From assembly GCA_026391655.1 (NCBI GenBank), contig JAPLDR010000053.1:1-36916 (forward strand): a stretch of 36,916 nt of DNA, given 5' to 3'. Below are positions 34,510 to 36,916 of this stretch, piece by piece. The translations under genes were made by a program, and so were the position numbers. Below the pieces are notes generated by a model, which was not told the origin of the DNA, made no database searches, and saw only the letters and a program-made list of their open reading frames with translations. Position 1 is the stretch's first letter. Each line of letters starts with the position of its first letter. The stretch is from Bacteroidia bacterium. Lineage in GTDB: Bacteria > Bacteroidota > Bacteroidia > Bacteroidales > Prolixibacteraceae.

Positions 34510-34551
34510 TGCAACTAGCAGCCAGCGGCTAGCTGCCAATAGCCAGTTGCA
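34510..34551 (+). repeat. Degenerate heptamer repeat, copy 3
   Basis: Six 7-bp units in perfect register. The outermost units TGCAACT and AGTTGCA are exact reverse complements, so the element is bounded by a 7-bp inverted repeat. The internal units fit AGNNGCC. It occupies the gap between the epimerase and dehydrogenase genes. Confidence 0.65.
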
Positions 34552-34595
34552 TTTAATGTATTGTCCAGATTAAAAACGAAAAAATATAACAAGCA

Positions 34596-35759
34596 ATGAG
34601 CGAAAACACAATCATCCACAAAGTTGGAATAATCATGAATGGTGTTACTGGTCGTATGGGGACGAATCAGCACCTGATGCGATCGATTGTTGAAATTATT
34701 AAGCAGGGTGGGGTACAGGTTGGACCCGATGAATTTATCATGCCGGATCCTATCCTTGTTGGCCGCGATGAAGTCAAACTTCGTAAACTCGCTCAAATGT
34801 CAGGAGTTGTGAAATGGACAACCAACCTGAATGAAGTAATAAACGACCCTCAGTATCAGATTTATTTCGATGCCCAGACTACGGGTCGAAGGGCCGATGC
34901 AGTTAAAATGGCAGCGAAAGCCGGAAAACATGTTTACTGCGAAAAACCCATAGCTTCTGATACTAAGACGGCCCTCGAACTTTACGAAGTATGCGAAAAA
35001 GCCGGTGTAAAACATGGGGTGGTACAGGATAAACTATGGTTACCCGGTTTATTGAAGCTTAAGAGATTGATGGAGAACGATTTCTTTGGAAAAATACTCT
35101 CTGTGAGGGGCGAGTTTGGCTACTGGGTTTTCGAAGGATTTAATGTGCCGGCACAACGCCCAAGCTGGAACTACCGGAAAGAAGATGATGGTGGAATTAT
35201 TGTTGATATGTTATGTCACTGGCGTTATGTGCTTGATAATCTTTTCGGAAATGTAAAGGGGGTATTTTGTATGGGTGCAACCCACATTCCTGAAAGAGTT
35301 GATGAACGCGGCAACGTTTACAAATGTACTGCTGACGATGCTGCATATGCCACTTTCGAACTCGAAGGGGGCATAATTGCCCATTTTAACTCCTCGTGGG
35401 TAACCCGCGTACGTCGCGATGATTTACTGACACTTCAGGTGGATGGAACAAAAGGTTCTGCCGTTGCCGGATTACGCGAGTGCTGGACACAACATTATGG
35501 AAATACACCCAAACCCGTATGGAATCCCGATATTGCAAGTCCAATCAATTTCTATGATGGCTGGTCGAAAGTTCCTGAACAAGAGGTATTTGATAATGCT
35601 TTCAAAGCTGAATGGGAGTTGTTCCTCAAACATGTTGTAAAAAATAAGCCATTCCGTTGGAACCTCATGGAAGGTGCCAAAGGAGTGCAATTGGCCGAAA
35701 AAGGACTCGAAAGCTGGGCCAAAAAGTGCTGGGTAGAAATTCCAAAATTGAAGTTCTGA
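34596..35759 (+). CDS. Gfo/Idh/MocA-family oxidoreductase
   Basis: A 387-residue NAD(P)-dependent dehydrogenase. The N-terminal Rossmann part has GIIMNGVTGRMGTNQH (about 11-26), AGKHVYCEKPIA with the family Lys of EKP (about 113-116), and DGGIIVDMLCHWRYVLD at the place of the catalytic His region. The C-terminal alpha/beta domain follows. Members oxidise sugars, inositols or their derivatives. The gene is separated from the epimerase by 111 bp that contain heptamer repeat copy 3. Confidence 0.88.
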   Translation: MSENTIIHKVGIIMNGVTGRMGTNQHLMRSIVEIIKQGGVQVGPDEFIMPDPILVGRDEVKLRKLAQMSGVVKWTTNLNEVINDPQYQIYFDAQTTGRRADAVKMAAKAGKHVYCEKPIASDTKTALELYEVCEKAGVKHGVVQDKLWLPGLLKLKRLMENDFFGKILSVRGEFGYWVFEGFNVPAQRPSWNYRKEDDGGIIVDMLCHWRYVLDNLFGNVKGVFCMGATHIPERVDERGNVYKCTADDAAYATFELEGGIIAHFNSSWVTRVRRDDLLTLQVDGTKGSAVAGLRECWTQHYGNTPKPVWNPDIASPINFYDGWSKVPEQEVFDNAFKAEWELFLKHVVKNKPFRWNLMEGAKGVQLAEKGLESWAKKCWVEIPKLKF

Positions 35760-35765
35760 ACATTT

Positions 35766-35790
35766 CGTTGCCATAGACTTCAGTCAACGG
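35766..35790. repeat. Imperfect palindromic element with GACTTCAGTC core
   Basis: CGTTG (35766-35770) and CAACG (35785-35789) are inverted and enclose GACTTCAGTC (35776-35785), itself a perfect palindrome. The left arm carries a five-base insertion relative to the symmetric form. It resembles short dispersed palindromes I have seen around Bacteroidetes genes (recalled, not searched). Confidence 0.4.
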
Positions 35791-35813
35791 ATATAAAATA
35801 GTATTGATAGTTA

Positions 35814-35825
35814 GGGCTTTAGCCC
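35814..35825. repeat. Perfect 12-bp palindrome GGGCTTTAGCCC region
   Basis: GGGCT and AGCCC arms around TT, with T-A pairs continuing outside the first mismatch. It lies in the 91-bp gap before the SDR gene, 25 bp before its ATG. It could be a weak attenuator or part of a dispersed repeat. Confidence 0.4.
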
Positions 35826-35850
35826 AATATTTAAAACTAAAACTATTCTG

Positions 35851-36621
35851 ATGTCAAAAATTGCATTGATTACAGGGGGTACCCGGGGCATCGGTCTCGG
35901 AATTGCCATCGAACTGGCAAAGGCAGGTTTCGATTTAGCAATCAATGGAATGCGCGATGAAACCTTAGTAAAACCAATTCTTGATGAATTAGCCAATTAC
36001 GGAGTTCAGGTCGAATATTTCCGTGGTGATGTTTCAAAAAAAGATGATCGCAGTAAGATGATTGAGGCAATTTTTAACCGGTTTGGAAAGATAAATGTCC
36101 TTGTTAACAATGCCGGAATTGCTCCACCCGAACGAAAAGACATTCTCGAAGCAACAGAGGAGAGTTTTGAATATGTATTGAATGTCAATCTTCGGGGACC
36201 ATATTTTCTGACACAGTTGGTTGCCAACCGAATGATTGAAACTAAGAAACAATCGGATGATGAGTTCTTTTGTATTATTAATGTTTCATCTGTTTCAGCA
36301 ATAGTTGCCTCGGTGAACCGTGGCGAATACTGTATTTCGAAAGCAGGAATTGCTATGGCAACCAAATTATGGGCATCGCGGCTTGGCGAGTTCGATATCC
36401 CCGTTTACGAAATTCAACCCGGTGTTATCCACACCGATATGACAGTCGGAATTCGGCAGAAGTACGACCTGTTATTCAAAAATGGATTAGCAATCCAGAA
36501 ACGTTGGGGCACCCCTTCTGATGTTGGAAAAGTTGCTGCCGCAATGGCAATCGGAAGTATGCCTTATTCAACCGGACAGGTAGTAGTTGTGGATGGAGGG
36601 ATGACGATACCAAGGTTGTAA
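35851..36621 (+). CDS. SDR-family dehydrogenase (FabG-like)
   Basis: A 256-residue classical short-chain dehydrogenase. The cofactor motif is TGGTRGIGLGIA (about 8-19), NNAG is near 88-91, NVNLRGP follows, and the catalytic Ser in NVSSVSA is followed by the YCISK (YxxxK) pair. It closes with VVVDGGMTIPRL. Automatic annotation tends to name such proteins 3-ketoacyl-ACP reductase. In this position a role as sugar or polyol dehydrogenase, comparable to KduD-like enzymes of uronate catabolism, is more likely but unproven. Confidence 0.88.
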   Translation: MSKIALITGGTRGIGLGIAIELAKAGFDLAINGMRDETLVKPILDELANYGVQVEYFRGDVSKKDDRSKMIEAIFNRFGKINVLVNNAGIAPPERKDILEATEESFEYVLNVNLRGPYFLTQLVANRMIETKKQSDDEFFCIINVSSVSAIVASVNRGEYCISKAGIAMATKLWASRLGEFDIPVYEIQPGVIHTDMTVGIRQKYDLLFKNGLAIQKRWGTPSDVGKVAAAMAIGSMPYSTGQVVVVDGGMTIPRL

Positions 36622-36703
36622 ACCGGTTATCTTTAAATGTGTTTTTATTACTTTTATTAATCTTTTCCCTGGTTTCAGTATTAAAACTTCTAAATATTAA
36701 TCA

Positions 36704-36916
36704 ATGTTTTTCTGTTTAAATAGATCAATTTATGCCAGGCTGGTACTGATTATTTGTTTGCTGTTAACTGGTACTTTTGTTTTTGCTCAGAAATCACCCC
36801 CAAGATTTAAAGTCATCGCTTTCTATACCGGTAAAAACGACCGCGCCCATGTGAGTTTCGTTCATGAATCTAACCGATGGTTTGCCGAAACGGCTAAAAA
36901 ATACAAGTTTTCGTAT
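36704..36916 (+). CDS. ThuA-domain protein, 3' truncated by window edge
   Basis: The first 71 codons of an exported protein. It has a signal peptide (about 1-28, hydrophobic core LVLIICLLLTGTFVFA) followed by PPRFKVIAFYTGKNDRAHVSFVHESNRWF, the beginning of a ThuA/glutamine-amidotransferase-like domain as found in Bacteroidetes secreted ThuA proteins. ThuA homologues are linked to disaccharide or keto-sugar catabolism. It lies 82 bp after the SDR gene, probably as part of the same cluster. Confidence 0.75.
   Translation, partial: MFFCLNRSIYARLVLIICLLLTGTFVFAQKSPPRFKVIAFYTGKNDRAHVSFVHESNRWFAETAKKYKFSY

Noticed and set aside
1-36916. Search for CRISPR arrays, tRNA, rRNA and complete insertion sequences
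   Set aside because: No regularly spaced identical repeats, no cloverleaf with a recognisable TTCGAAT-type arm in a gene-free stretch, and no transposase frame were seen by eye.

Overview
The window is a gene-dense piece of a Bacteroidetes chromosome, most likely class Bacteroidia or a near relative. The evidence is the gliding genes gldD and gldE beside mutY and ssb, promoters of the TAnnTTTG type, lipoprotein and BamA-like proteins of Bacteroidetes style, and the absence of Shine-Dalgarno sequences. No rRNA, tRNA, CRISPR array, complete insertion sequence or prophage was seen. The first and last genes are cut by the window edges.

Left part (1-20164), mostly housekeeping. A truncated FAH-family hydrolase ends inside the 3' end of pgl. 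On the minus strand, read leftwards, mutY, ssb, gldE, gldD and a phosphopantetheinyl transferase form one set, followed by zwf-pgl. Divergent from mutY are HU, a 30-codon basic bS22/mS38-like ribosomal peptide and an RNase E/G. Then come dsbD and a cysteine hydrolase (plus strand), map and miaA (minus), a Yip1-like membrane protein and smpB (plus), then DUF4252, PspC and PadR (a minus-strand operon), a small lipoprotein with an operator-like promoter, and typA.

Middle part (20165-30000). It holds the potassium transporter subunit TrkH, a decayed EamA-transporter fragment, an NAD(P)-binding oxidoreductase, a surface-antigen (Omp85-like) barrel, endonuclease IV, a tyrosine-recombinase-like protein without catalytic residues behind a structured leader or small RNA, a sialate O-acetylesterase-like enzyme, a PhzF protein, and a fused MEMO1-AMMECR1 protein.

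Right part (30167-36916), a plus-strand carbohydrate cluster. It encodes a creatininase-family hydrolase, an MFS transporter, a cytosolic GH88-like unsaturated-glucuronyl hydrolase, a TIM-barrel epimerase, a Gfo/Idh/MocA dehydrogenase, an SDR dehydrogenase and the start of a ThuA-like protein. It reads as uptake, cleavage and oxidation/isomerisation of a uronic-acid-, inositol- or keto-sugar-type compound. The substrate is not readable from sequence.

The most unusual non-coding signals are degenerate tandem heptamers (consensus AGNNGCC) in three places, a second family of small palindromes near 35770-35825, an 8+8 bp palindrome enclosing the -33 element of the small lipoprotein promoter, and a promoter plus two hairpins ahead of the inactive recombinase homologue.
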